Assembly (NCBI GenBank): GCA_937894805.1
Contig: CALAYR010000065.1
Coordinates: 1-19,518 of the forward strand
Origin: an uncultured Acidimicrobiaceae bacterium
Lineage (GTDB): Bacteria; Actinomycetota; Acidimicrobiia; Acidimicrobiales; RAAP-2
Direction of reading: 5' to 3'
Length of the DNA: 19,518 nucleotides
Shown: positions 7,559 to 14,411 of the stretch, in pieces
Position numbering within the stretch: the first letter of the stretch is position 1
Layout: every line of letters starts with the position of its first letter
The notes under the pieces: model-generated
What the model was told of the DNA's origin: nothing
Database searches by the model: none
Seen by the model: the letters and a program-made list of their open reading frames with translations, nothing else
Position numbers and translations under genes: made by a program

Positions 7559-9460
7559 TCAGAGCTTCAGGTGACGGAGGGATTGCTCAACTGCCCACCA
7601 GACCCAAACCTGTCGGTCAAGCACGGGCGGAGTTCCAGTGAGTTGCGAAACGATTCGACGGGCGCAGGCTGCAGATTGCGGCGATACTCCTACCGAGGTC
7701 ACCACAATCGTGCTCACTTTCCATCGCTGGAGGTCACTACTTGCCTCCACTAGCAACGCTGGGGAAATGGCGTGCGCCGGGGGTGAAGTAGAGCATTCGT
7801 TAAAGAGGGATTCGATTGTCGATGGAGTGCCGGAAAAAGTGGCGTGGTGATTCGAATCCGGCGTTATGACGTAGCCCCCGGGGAGGTTGTAGCGAAATTC
7901 ATTGAGGGCCTGCCAGAGCATGGGGCGGGCCTCAACACCCCGGGGAAAGGGAAAGGTCAGAAGCGTCGATCCCCTCGGGATCCGGTTGACCGCTTCTGAG
8001 GCAAAGAACGGAGGAACCGCAACGCGACTCGAAGCGTATGGAATTGGTGGCATGAGCGGGATGAGGCAGAGCAGGGCGATCAACAGTGCGCCGAATACGG
8101 CTACCCGTGGTCGGGGATGATCAAACCTCGCAAGGCCAGCCCTAAGTCGGTCAAGGATTATTGCAAACAAGATTGCGGCAAAGAGCCCGACGAAAATCGA
8201 GTACCTGGCGGGAACCATGCTGTTGAGTAGGGGGGTGTGATTCAAGATGGCGAAGGGAAGCACGATGGACGTTCGGTAGCCATCGATCGAGAGGTAAACG
8301 CCGAGACTCAAGATCAAACTGACGGCGAGCATCGCCGCAGCGAACCTAACGAACGAGTTCTTTCGAAGCATCCATATCCCGGCGATGAGGAAAATCACTA
8401 GTGGCAGCCCAAGGTATGAGCCGTTCTCGGACGATGCGTGAGCGATAAGGCTGCTGGCGTAATGGGAGTTCTTAGCCACGCTGGGAAGAAGCCACTGATT
8501 GCTCATCGGTACTACCAATCCTGCGAGGTCGCTAGCAATCGAGCCGAGAAATGCGGAAGGCTGCGCCGGTCCGACGATGTGTTGCGGACCCTGGAGAATC
8601 ATCCACAGTGGGTAGGCAATGAGCACAACGAGGACGATGAACGCAGTAGCGAAGAGCCGCCAAGCACCAGTGAGCAGCGCACGGACTTTGGCCCCACCGA
8701 AGAGTGTTAGCAAGAGTGTCGCTAACGCGCACTCAATGGCCAGGTCGGCCAGAAGTTCCGAAGAGGTCAGAAATTGCATCGCCGTGATAACGCCGAGGGC
8801 AACTCCCGATGGCACCGGTCTCCAGCGCTTTTCGATGACGCTGGCATGCAAGAGCAGCACAATGAGCGGTGGGCTTGCAGCCATCACCCAATTGATATGA
8901 CCAGATCCTTGAGCTACTGCGTAGGGAGAGAAGCCGTAGAGCAACCCACCGAGAAATGCAGCGGGAATCCATTGCACGAGAGACCGGAGCAAGATGAAGC
9001 ATGCGAAAGCGGAAGTTGAAAATCCAAGGGCGTAGACGACGTTGGCCGAGAGGATGGGACCGCCAAAAATGGTGACCGGCATCATCAACAGTCCGAGGAA
9101 CTGCACCGCCGTATTCGTTACGAGATTCACGCCATCGGGAACGTTGAGGGTCGACGTGAAAAATGGGTTTTGACCGTGAAGCAGCGCATACGGCGTCGAA
9201 CTTAAGAACCACGCGCCCTGAGAGAGGTCACCCAGCCCACCGATTTGGAGGTGCGTTGAAGGACCGTCAAGCCAGGACCTGGCATTGGGAATCCACCCGA
9301 GGCCGAGGTACAGCGTCGCGACTATCCATGTCGATCTTGCGCGGAGCCCAGAGCTCGGGGTTCCGGTCGAACTGTTCGTCGCGTTGTCGGAAAACGAGCG
9401 ATCAGCTAACACCATGACGCCCAATGAGCGAGTCGATGTCACTTGCCACGAATGAGTCAA
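7559..9460 (-). CDS. Large polytopic membrane protein, probably GT-C-type glycosyltransferase-like
   Basis: About 633 residues from TTG 9460 (weak AAGG upstream) or 618 from ATG 9415; the first ~40 residues are polar, so the shorter form is equally possible. At least ten hydrophobic helices are evident. The first hydrophobic helix (about 44-58) is followed by an outside loop containing GGLGDLSQGAW with D78 and PFFTSTLNVPDGVNL. This layout, an acidic residue in the first long external loop of a multi-helix protein, is typical of GT-C glycosyltransferases, which use lipid-linked sugars on the outer face of the membrane. A soluble C-terminal portion follows the last helices, from about residue 480 (ASSRVAVPPFFASEAVNRIP). 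I do not recognise a named member or a defined substrate. It stands alone on the minus strand between rnpB and the ABC operon and has no obvious terminator. A role in glycan or cell-surface assembly is inference. Confidence 0.75.
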   Translation of the reverse strand: MTHSWQVTSTRSLGVMVLADRSFSDNATNSSTGTPSSGLRARSTWIVATLYLGLGWIPNARSWLDGPSTHLQIGGLGDLSQGAWFLSSTPYALLHGQNPFFTSTLNVPDGVNLVTNTAVQFLGLLMMPVTIFGGPILSANVVYALGFSTSAFACFILLRSLVQWIPAAFLGGLLYGFSPYAVAQGSGHINWVMAASPPLIVLLLHASVIEKRWRPVPSGVALGVITAMQFLTSSELLADLAIECALATLLLTLFGGAKVRALLTGAWRLFATAFIVLVVLIAYPLWMILQGPQHIVGPAQPSAFLGSIASDLAGLVVPMSNQWLLPSVAKNSHYASSLIAHASSENGSYLGLPLVIFLIAGIWMLRKNSFVRFAAAMLAVSLILSLGVYLSIDGYRTSIVLPFAILNHTPLLNSMVPARYSIFVGLFAAILFAIILDRLRAGLARFDHPRPRVAVFGALLIALLCLIPLMPPIPYASSRVAVPPFFASEAVNRIPRGSTLLTFPFPRGVEARPMLWQALNEFRYNLPGGYVITPDSNHHATFSGTPSTIESLFNECSTSPPAHAISPALLVEASSDLQRWKVSTIVVTSVGVSPQSAACARRIVSQLTGTPPVLDRQVWVWWAVEQSLRHLKL

Positions 9461-9624
9461 CAGTGACGCCTTGGCACCTTTCGACGGAACTCATAGTCGC
9501 CACGCTACTTTTCGAGCGGACGGGTTCTTAGTGACACGCTGAGCGTCCTTGTCGTTGAGTGTTCTGCTGAGTCCCTCGACGACCTCGTGGTCGCCTGCAA
9601 TCTCGTGGCGTGAAAAGTGAAGTG
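9461..9624. other. Intergenic stretch downstream of rnpB
   Basis: This lies between the 3' end of the RNase P RNA and the membrane protein gene, both on the minus strand. It has two short inverted repeats, CGACC/GGTCG with a four-base loop near 9576-9589 and ACGCT/AGCGT near 9537-9547. Neither is followed by a T-run, so no intrinsic terminator can be called. The minus strand carries a stop-free frame ending at 9491 that extends from inside rnpB; I do not call it a gene. Confidence 0.4.
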
Positions 9625-9988
<364 letters not shown>

Positions 9989-10061
9989 GGCTCTATTCTC
10001 GCACGGCACTCCACGGGGCGCAATGCCGTCAAAATACTTACTTCGCCGGTAGCCTCCCTCC

Positions 10062-11327
10062 GTGGCCATGGACCTTGGAACTTCGAGTGATTCGCCCTTT
10101 AGCGTCTCGGACTACCTCGAAGAGGTCGGCACCGTTTTGGCCGGAGAGTTCGGTCGCTCCCAACAACGCTGGATCCGCGGGGAACTGACCAAAGACCCGT
10201 ACGAAAAGCGACACCTCTACCTCGACGTCAAGGACGCCAGTGGTGCCGAAGCCCTACTACGGGCCAAGTGCTGGGAATCCGTCTGGTCGCCCATAAAGGC
10301 CCGCCTACGGGAACAAGGTGTCTCTCTGAAGGCCGGCACTGTCATCAACTTCTTGGGCTACATCGATATCTACAAGCCCCGCGGCGAGATGTCAGTCACG
10401 ATCACCAAAGTCGACGTCGACGCCATGCTCGGTGATGCCGCCCTCAAGCTGGCCGAATTGCTCAAGCGCTTAACGGCCGAAGGTGTACTCGCGGCCAACA
10501 AGGAGCTCTTCGTTTCCGAGATGCCTCTCAGGGTGGGGCTCGTCGGTAGTCCTCAGACTGAGGGCTACAAGGACTTTCTGGGCCAACTCGATCGGTCTGG
10601 ACTGGCCTTTGAGGTAACGGTGGTCCCGACGACGGTCCAGGGCGACAGTGCGCCACCGGCCATTGTCCAGGCCCTCCAAACGCTCGACGCACTCTCGCTG
10701 GACGTCATCTGCATGATTCGCGGCGGGGGATCAAAGGCCGACCTCGCCTGCTTCGATGACGAAGGCGTGGCGCGAGCTATTGGCACGGCATCGACTCCCA
10801 TTTGGACCGGTATTGGTCACACCGGTGATACCTCGGTGGCTGACTTGGCGGCTAACTACTTCGCCATTACCCCTACGGAGCTCGGGGTGCATCTGGTGCA
10901 GCGAGCCACTGAGGCCTACGTGCGCGGCGTCACTGATCCAGCGACGCGACTCCTGGAAGCCACGCGCGAGGTCCTTGACGACGCCACTCAACGGGTCCAG
11001 TCTGCCCGACGTGAGATTCTCTCTACTGCCCGCAATCGCCTCACCGCCGAACAGCGGGCACTACGCCACCACTCGAGCACCATGGTGCGCGCTGCTCGTT
11101 CAGTGTTGAGTACTTCGGCCGACCAACTGGCCGCCACTCGCCAACTCTTTGCTGCGTATGACCCGCAACGCCGTCTGGACCAGGGTTGGTCCATCGTCAC
11201 TGCGGCCGATGGATCGATTGTGAGTTCAATCGATCAGGTCGCCGTAGGGGCGGGACTCACCGTGCGCGTGAGTGATGGAACAATCGAAACAACCGTGAAT
11301 GAGAAGAAGGGAACAACACATGGCTGA
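10062..11327 (+). CDS. xseA: Exonuclease VII large subunit
   Basis: 421 residues, normal length for XseA, from GTG 10062; ATG 10068, two codons on, is equally possible, since neither has a Shine-Dalgarno and the message may be near-leaderless. Exonuclease VII degrades single-stranded DNA from both ends in the cytoplasm. Domains: an N-terminal OB-fold (about 14-118, FSVSDYLEEV to MSVTITKVDV), the catalytic core (about 150-285) and a charged helical, probably coiled-coil C-terminal part that binds small subunits. Residues matching those essential in E. coli XseA are present: D171 (YKDFL), R220 (IRGGGSKADL), H253 and D256. The normally invariant GHETD reads GHTGD and the following TPTAAAE reads TPTELGV, so it is a divergent member. 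Its stop overlaps the start of xseB, giving the expected pairing in one operon. Confidence 0.92.
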   Translation: MAMDLGTSSDSPFSVSDYLEEVGTVLAGEFGRSQQRWIRGELTKDPYEKRHLYLDVKDASGAEALLRAKCWESVWSPIKARLREQGVSLKAGTVINFLGYIDIYKPRGEMSVTITKVDVDAMLGDAALKLAELLKRLTAEGVLAANKELFVSEMPLRVGLVGSPQTEGYKDFLGQLDRSGLAFEVTVVPTTVQGDSAPPAIVQALQTLDALSLDVICMIRGGGSKADLACFDDEGVARAIGTASTPIWTGIGHTGDTSVADLAANYFAITPTELGVHLVQRATEAYVRGVTDPATRLLEATREVLDDATQRVQSARREILSTARNRLTAEQRALRHHSSTMVRAARSVLSTSADQLAATRQLFAAYDPQRRLDQGWSIVTAADGSIVSSIDQVAVGAGLTVRVSDGTIETTVNEKKGTTHG

Positions 11328-11526
11328 CGTGGGCTCATGGGAAGTAGCAACGAAAGAATTAGATGAAATCGTCGAGTACCTGGAGGGTCCGGACGTCAAT
11401 GTTGACGACCTCATCACCAAGCTGCAACGTGGCGCTGAGATTATCGAGGCGCTCGAAGCACGCCTCACTGCAACCAAAGCCAAGGTCGAGGAGATTGCCC
11501 CCCGCGTAGATCGCGGCGACGAATGA
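11320..11526 (+). CDS. xseB: Exonuclease VII small subunit
   Basis: 68 residues from ATG 11320, typical for XseB (60-85). The start overlaps the last codons of xseA and has AAGGG eight bases upstream; an in-frame ATG at 11299 would place that purine stretch inside the gene, so I reject it. The protein is all helix: ELDEIVEYLEGPDVNVDDLITKLQRGAEIIEALEARL follows the XseB pattern 'eLe.IV..LE....le..l..yE.G..L...c...L', two antiparallel helices of which several copies bind the XseA coiled coil. Position immediately after xseA confirms it. The usual Cys and second Lys-rich segment are absent. Its stop overlaps the next gene by 4 nt (ATGA). Confidence 0.92.
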   Translation: MADVGSWEVATKELDEIVEYLEGPDVNVDDLITKLQRGAEIIEALEARLTATKAKVEEIAPRVDRGDE

Positions 11527-12236
11527 CCGATCGGCTCTATTTCCGCCAATGGCTCGCCGGACGAGACTTTGCCGTTGGCAATCAGCTCGCCCGTCAGATG
11601 GTGAACTTCGTCTACGCCATTGGAGACCACGAAACTGGTGAGGCCGTTCTGATTGACCCGGCGTACGCCCCGGGTGAACTCGTAGGCATGGTCGAGGCCG
11701 ACGGGCTCAAAGTCAACGGCGTGCTCGCAACGCACTATCACCCCGATCACGTCGGGGGAGAGATGATGGGTCACAACATCTCAGGTATTGAAGAGCTGCT
11801 GGGCATTATTGATGTTCCGATTCACGTTCAGGCTGAAGAAGTGCCATGGGTGGAACGGCGCACCGGCGTCGATGCCAGTCATCTGAGTGCCCACGCCTCG
11901 GCCGACAAGCTCATGGTGGGCGCCATCGAAATCGAACTGATCCACACCCCTGGTCACACTCCTGGAAGCCAGTGTTTCTTGGTCGACGGCAAGTTAGTCA
12001 GTGGAGACACTCTGTTTCTTGAAGGCTGCGGCCGTACTGACTTGCCGGGATCTGATCCCGAAGAGATGTACCGCACCCTGCAGCAGCGACTGTTGCGCAT
12101 CAGCGACGACACCGTTATCTTCCCGGGCCACCTGTACTCCCCGGACTCTTCGGCTTCCATGGCCGAAGTTCGTAAGTACAACTACGCCATGGCCCCGACG
12201 ACGGCTGAGCAGTGGCTCGCCATGTTCGCCCGATGA
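11523..12236 (+). CDS. MBL-fold metallo-hydrolase (glyoxalase II / persulfide dioxygenase-like)
   Basis: 237 residues. The full set of metal ligands of the metallo-beta-lactamase fold is visible: H71xH73xD75H76 (THYHPDHVGG), H145 in HTPGHTPGS, D162 in VSGDTLF, and H203 in FPGHLY. The segment CGRTDLPGSDPEEMYRTL is common to the glyoxalase II/persulfide dioxygenase-like branch, which hydrolyses thioesters such as S-lactoylglutathione or oxidises persulfides; which one cannot be told from sequence alone. An insert of about 20 residues after the HxHxDH motif (MMGHNISGIEELLGIIDVP) is larger than in minimal members. It is probably cytoplasmic, with no signal peptide. It overlaps xseB upstream and the flavoprotein downstream by 4 nt each, so all four genes should be translated from one mRNA. 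Confidence 0.9.
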   Translation: MTDRLYFRQWLAGRDFAVGNQLARQMVNFVYAIGDHETGEAVLIDPAYAPGELVGMVEADGLKVNGVLATHYHPDHVGGEMMGHNISGIEELLGIIDVPIHVQAEEVPWVERRTGVDASHLSAHASADKLMVGAIEIELIHTPGHTPGSQCFLVDGKLVSGDTLFLEGCGRTDLPGSDPEEMYRTLQQRLLRISDDTVIFPGHLYSPDSSASMAEVRKYNYAMAPTTAEQWLAMFAR

Positions 12237-13402
12237 CGTCGCGCGTTGTCATCGTTGGCGCCTCGCTCGGCGGCGTCCGTACCGCGTCAGCCCTTCGCCG
12301 CGAAGGCTTCGAAGGTGAGATCGTCATAATTGGCGACGAAGCCCACGAGCCGTACGACCGACCACCGCTTTCGAAGCAAATTCTGCTTGGCAAGTGGGGG
12401 ACTGAGAAGTTGGCTCTCCTTAATGAGACCACCCACGCCGAACTCAACGCCGAGTGGAGGTTGGGCTCGGCCGCCGTGGCGTTACGAAATGTGGACAGTG
12501 GCCACGTGGTGGAGTTGGCGGACGGATCGCAGGTCACGGGTGACATCGTTGTCATCGCAACCGGCACCCGTGCGCGCCGGTTGCCCTTCAGTGCTGACAG
12601 TCAACTCTTTGCCGTGCGGACGTTGGACGACACCACAGCGTTGCTCGCCGCAGTCGAGTCGCTCGCTCCCGGTACTCGCGTTGCGGTTATCGGTGCGGGA
12701 TTTATCGGCGCCGAAGTGGCTTCTGCTCTCAAGACCCGCGAACTCGTACCCGTTGTGTACGAAACCCAGCCGCGACCACTCAATGCCGTGCTCGGTGAAA
12801 GTGCCGCACGATGGCTCGAGCAGCTGCCGGCTGACGCCGAAGTTGAAGTGAGAGTCAATCAGTCGATCTCTGATGTGGTCGTAACGGCATCGGGTGTGAC
12901 TGTCGTGACGGCCGAAGGTAGTGAGGAGTACGCCCTCGGAGTCTTGGGAGTCGGAGCATTGCCCAATGTCGAGTGGGTGGCGACTAGCGGACTCACGATC
13001 GATCGAGGCGTTGTCGTGGATTGCTCACTACTGGCGGCGCCGGGTGTCTACGCCGTGGGTGATGTCGCATCTTTCCCGTTTGCCCGTGCCGGTCGGAGCG
13101 AAGTGGTTCGGATTGAACACTGGCAGATCGCTAATGATCACGCCACGTATGTGGCCCAGCACATTTGTGGCAAGACTGAGGACGATTTTGTTACCGTTCC
13201 ATACTTCTGGAGCGATCAGTACGGCAAGAAAATTCAGATGTTGGGACACCCGAATCCCGCGGATGAAATTGAAATGGTGCTCGGCTCGGTGGATGAAGGC
13301 AAGTGGCTAGCCCACTATCGCCACGATGGTGTGATCACGGGTGTGTTGGCGCTCAACAATGCTCGCGAGTTGATGCTCTCGAAGCCTCTGCTCGAAGAGT
13401 AG
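12233..13402 (+). CDS. FAD-dependent NAD(P)H oxidoreductase, ferredoxin/rubredoxin reductase type
   Basis: 389 residues from ATG 12233, which overlaps the previous stop (ATGA); an upstream in-frame ATG at 12212 lies inside the MBL gene and would add residues before the Rossmann strand, so I reject it. FAD-binding GASLGG (9-14) opens the protein; PYDRPPLSK (40-48) is the family hallmark; the NAD(P)-binding GAGFIG is at 154-159 with E177 at the end of the next strand, which favours NADH. ATGTR (109-113) and VYAVGDVA (272-279, D277 contacting FAD) follow. The C-terminal ~85 residues (IEHWQIANDHA to MLSKPLL) match the reductase C-terminal domain of putidaredoxin/ferredoxin reductases. It transfers electrons from NADH to a small iron-sulfur protein or similar acceptor; no ferredoxin gene is visible nearby. 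It ends 14 nt before a convergent gene. Confidence 0.92.
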   Translation: MTSRVVIVGASLGGVRTASALRREGFEGEIVIIGDEAHEPYDRPPLSKQILLGKWGTEKLALLNETTHAELNAEWRLGSAAVALRNVDSGHVVELADGSQVTGDIVVIATGTRARRLPFSADSQLFAVRTLDDTTALLAAVESLAPGTRVAVIGAGFIGAEVASALKTRELVPVVYETQPRPLNAVLGESAARWLEQLPADAEVEVRVNQSISDVVVTASGVTVVTAEGSEEYALGVLGVGALPNVEWVATSGLTIDRGVVVDCSLLAAPGVYAVGDVASFPFARAGRSEVVRIEHWQIANDHATYVAQHICGKTEDDFVTVPYFWSDQYGKKIQMLGHPNPADEIEMVLGSVDEGKWLAHYRHDGVITGVLALNNARELMLSKPLLEE

Positions 13403-13416
13403 GCGTTCAGCGGAGG

Positions 13417-14193
13417 CTAGAACGTTCCGTTCAGCGATCCGGTGGGTTGAAAGCGGAGCACCACGCTCGTTGCCGTCGCAGGCTTGGAAGTCGCGGAGCC
13501 AATGTAGTCAAGCAAGCAGATCTGACCCGCTTGAATCGTTATCGACTTCGCCGCCGTCAAGGGTTGACTCTTTGTTCCCGATGCATAGACGTTGAAGGTG
13601 TAGGTCCCGGGTGCGATTTGGACTGCCTTGTCGAAACAACCGTTACCACACCACGTTTGAGGAACCACGGTTGTGGAGTTGATGGGCAAAATTTGCACTA
13701 ACGGGTGCGGCACCGACAAAGGTCCGTTGTAGACGTCTATCTGTTTCGTCGACGTACCGTTCCAGACCGCAAGAAATGTTTTGCTTGTATCTCCGGGCAA
13801 CACTGATGGTGGAACAATTGTGGTCATTGCAGGGGCACCACTGGCGCTCACGTCCGTCTGAATGATCACATGGGCACCAGGTAGGGCAAACGTATTTAAC
13901 GTCAAGATGGCTACTGAGCTTGGTGGTGCTCCGGCGTTTCTAACGGCGGCCTTGGCTAGTCCGGGGGTCGCTGAAAGGGGACCCACAACAGTGCCGAACT
14001 TCACGTTGCGTGCAATCGAGATTCCATTGAGATAGAAGTCAAAGGTCTTGCCAGGCGTTCCTTGCACCAGAGTGACAAGGCCGGTGGCTGTATTTGGTGC
14101 CGCGCTGGCGGCAGGGTTACGTGCCTGCATTCCAACAAGACATCCGAACGCAATAGTTGAAGCGACTACGAGTCGTGTGACGATGGAAGGCAT
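13417..14193 (-). CDS. Secreted DUF4397-type protein
   Basis: 258 residues from ATG 14193, preceded by AGGAG four bases upstream. The frame is open further upstream, but the added residues have no signal and lie before this strong ribosome site. Residues 1-32 are a signal peptide: MPSIVTR, a hydrophobic core and an AxA-like end (ASAA-P). The mature part contains two similar beta-rich modules, one opening GTPGKTFDFYLNG (45-57) and one with NGTSTKQIDVYNG (145-157), the arrangement seen in DUF4397 proteins, which are extracellular and of unknown function. C182, C186 and C226 lie in the second half. No wall-anchor or membrane segment is visible at the C-terminus, so it should be released or loosely held. 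It is divergent from the LPXTG protein, suggesting a shared surface role and perhaps shared control. Confidence 0.8.
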   Translation of the reverse strand: MPSIVTRLVVASTIAFGCLVGMQARNPAASAAPNTATGLVTLVQGTPGKTFDFYLNGISIARNVKFGTVVGPLSATPGLAKAAVRNAGAPPSSVAILTLNTFALPGAHVIIQTDVSASGAPAMTTIVPPSVLPGDTSKTFLAVWNGTSTKQIDVYNGPLSVPHPLVQILPINSTTVVPQTWCGNGCFDKAVQIAPGTYTFNVYASGTKSQPLTAAKSITIQAGQICLLDYIGSATSKPATATSVVLRFQPTGSLNGTF

Positions 14194-14197
14194 TGTT

Positions 14198-14202
14198 CTC
14201 CT
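14198..14202 (-). promoter_or_regulatory. Ribosome binding site of the DUF4397 gene
   Basis: AGGAG on the minus strand, four bases before ATG 14193. It is the strongest Shine-Dalgarno in this region and fixes the start. Confidence 0.6.
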
Positions 14203-14209
14203 GAATTTA

Positions 14210-14218
14210 ATTATCTCA
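14210..14218 (-). promoter_or_regulatory. Possible extended -10 promoter for the DUF4397 gene
   Basis: The minus strand reads TGAGATAAT, matching the extended -10 form TGnTATAAT with one change, 16 nt before the start codon. No good -35 box lies 17 nt further upstream. The predicted 5' leader would be very short, with the ribosome site near the first transcribed bases, so this is tentative. Confidence 0.3.
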
Positions 14219-14252
14219 AGGCTATTAGACAAGCGGTTCGGGGCGGCACGGT

Positions 14253-14270
14253 AAGCGCGACGACGCGCTT
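14253..14270. repeat. Inverted repeat between divergent surface-protein genes
   Basis: AAGCGCG and CGCGCTT form a perfect 7-bp inverted repeat with a four-base spacer ACGA. It lies about 60 nt upstream of the minus-strand start and 140 nt upstream of the plus-strand start. No T-run follows on either strand, so an operator or cruciform is more likely than a terminator. Confidence 0.4.
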
Positions 14271-14284
14271 CGTCAAACTGCTCC

Positions 14285-14301
14285 TCATGCCGCCAGCATG
14301 A
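14285..14301. repeat. Second short inverted repeat in the divergent intergenic region
   Basis: TCATGC and GCATGA form a 6-bp inverted repeat with spacer CGCCA. With the repeat at 14253 it gives two dyads within 50 nt. No T-run follows. It could be a regulator site or chance. Confidence 0.3.
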
Positions 14302-14411
14302 AAAGTGCTGATGGATAAAAGTTGGGACCGGAAAAACTGCGAACGGACCCCTGCATTGGATACTCTGACGAGCAGTCGAACCTTCCGGTGATGGCCGGGG
14401 GAGGAGCTTGT

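Noticed and set aside
9537..9589. Intrinsic terminator after rnpB
   Set aside because: Two small hairpins are present but no T-run follows either on the minus strand.
14322..14411. Longer N-terminus for the LPXTG protein
   Set aside because: The extra residues precede a complete signal peptide, and ATG 14412 has GAGGAG at the right distance.
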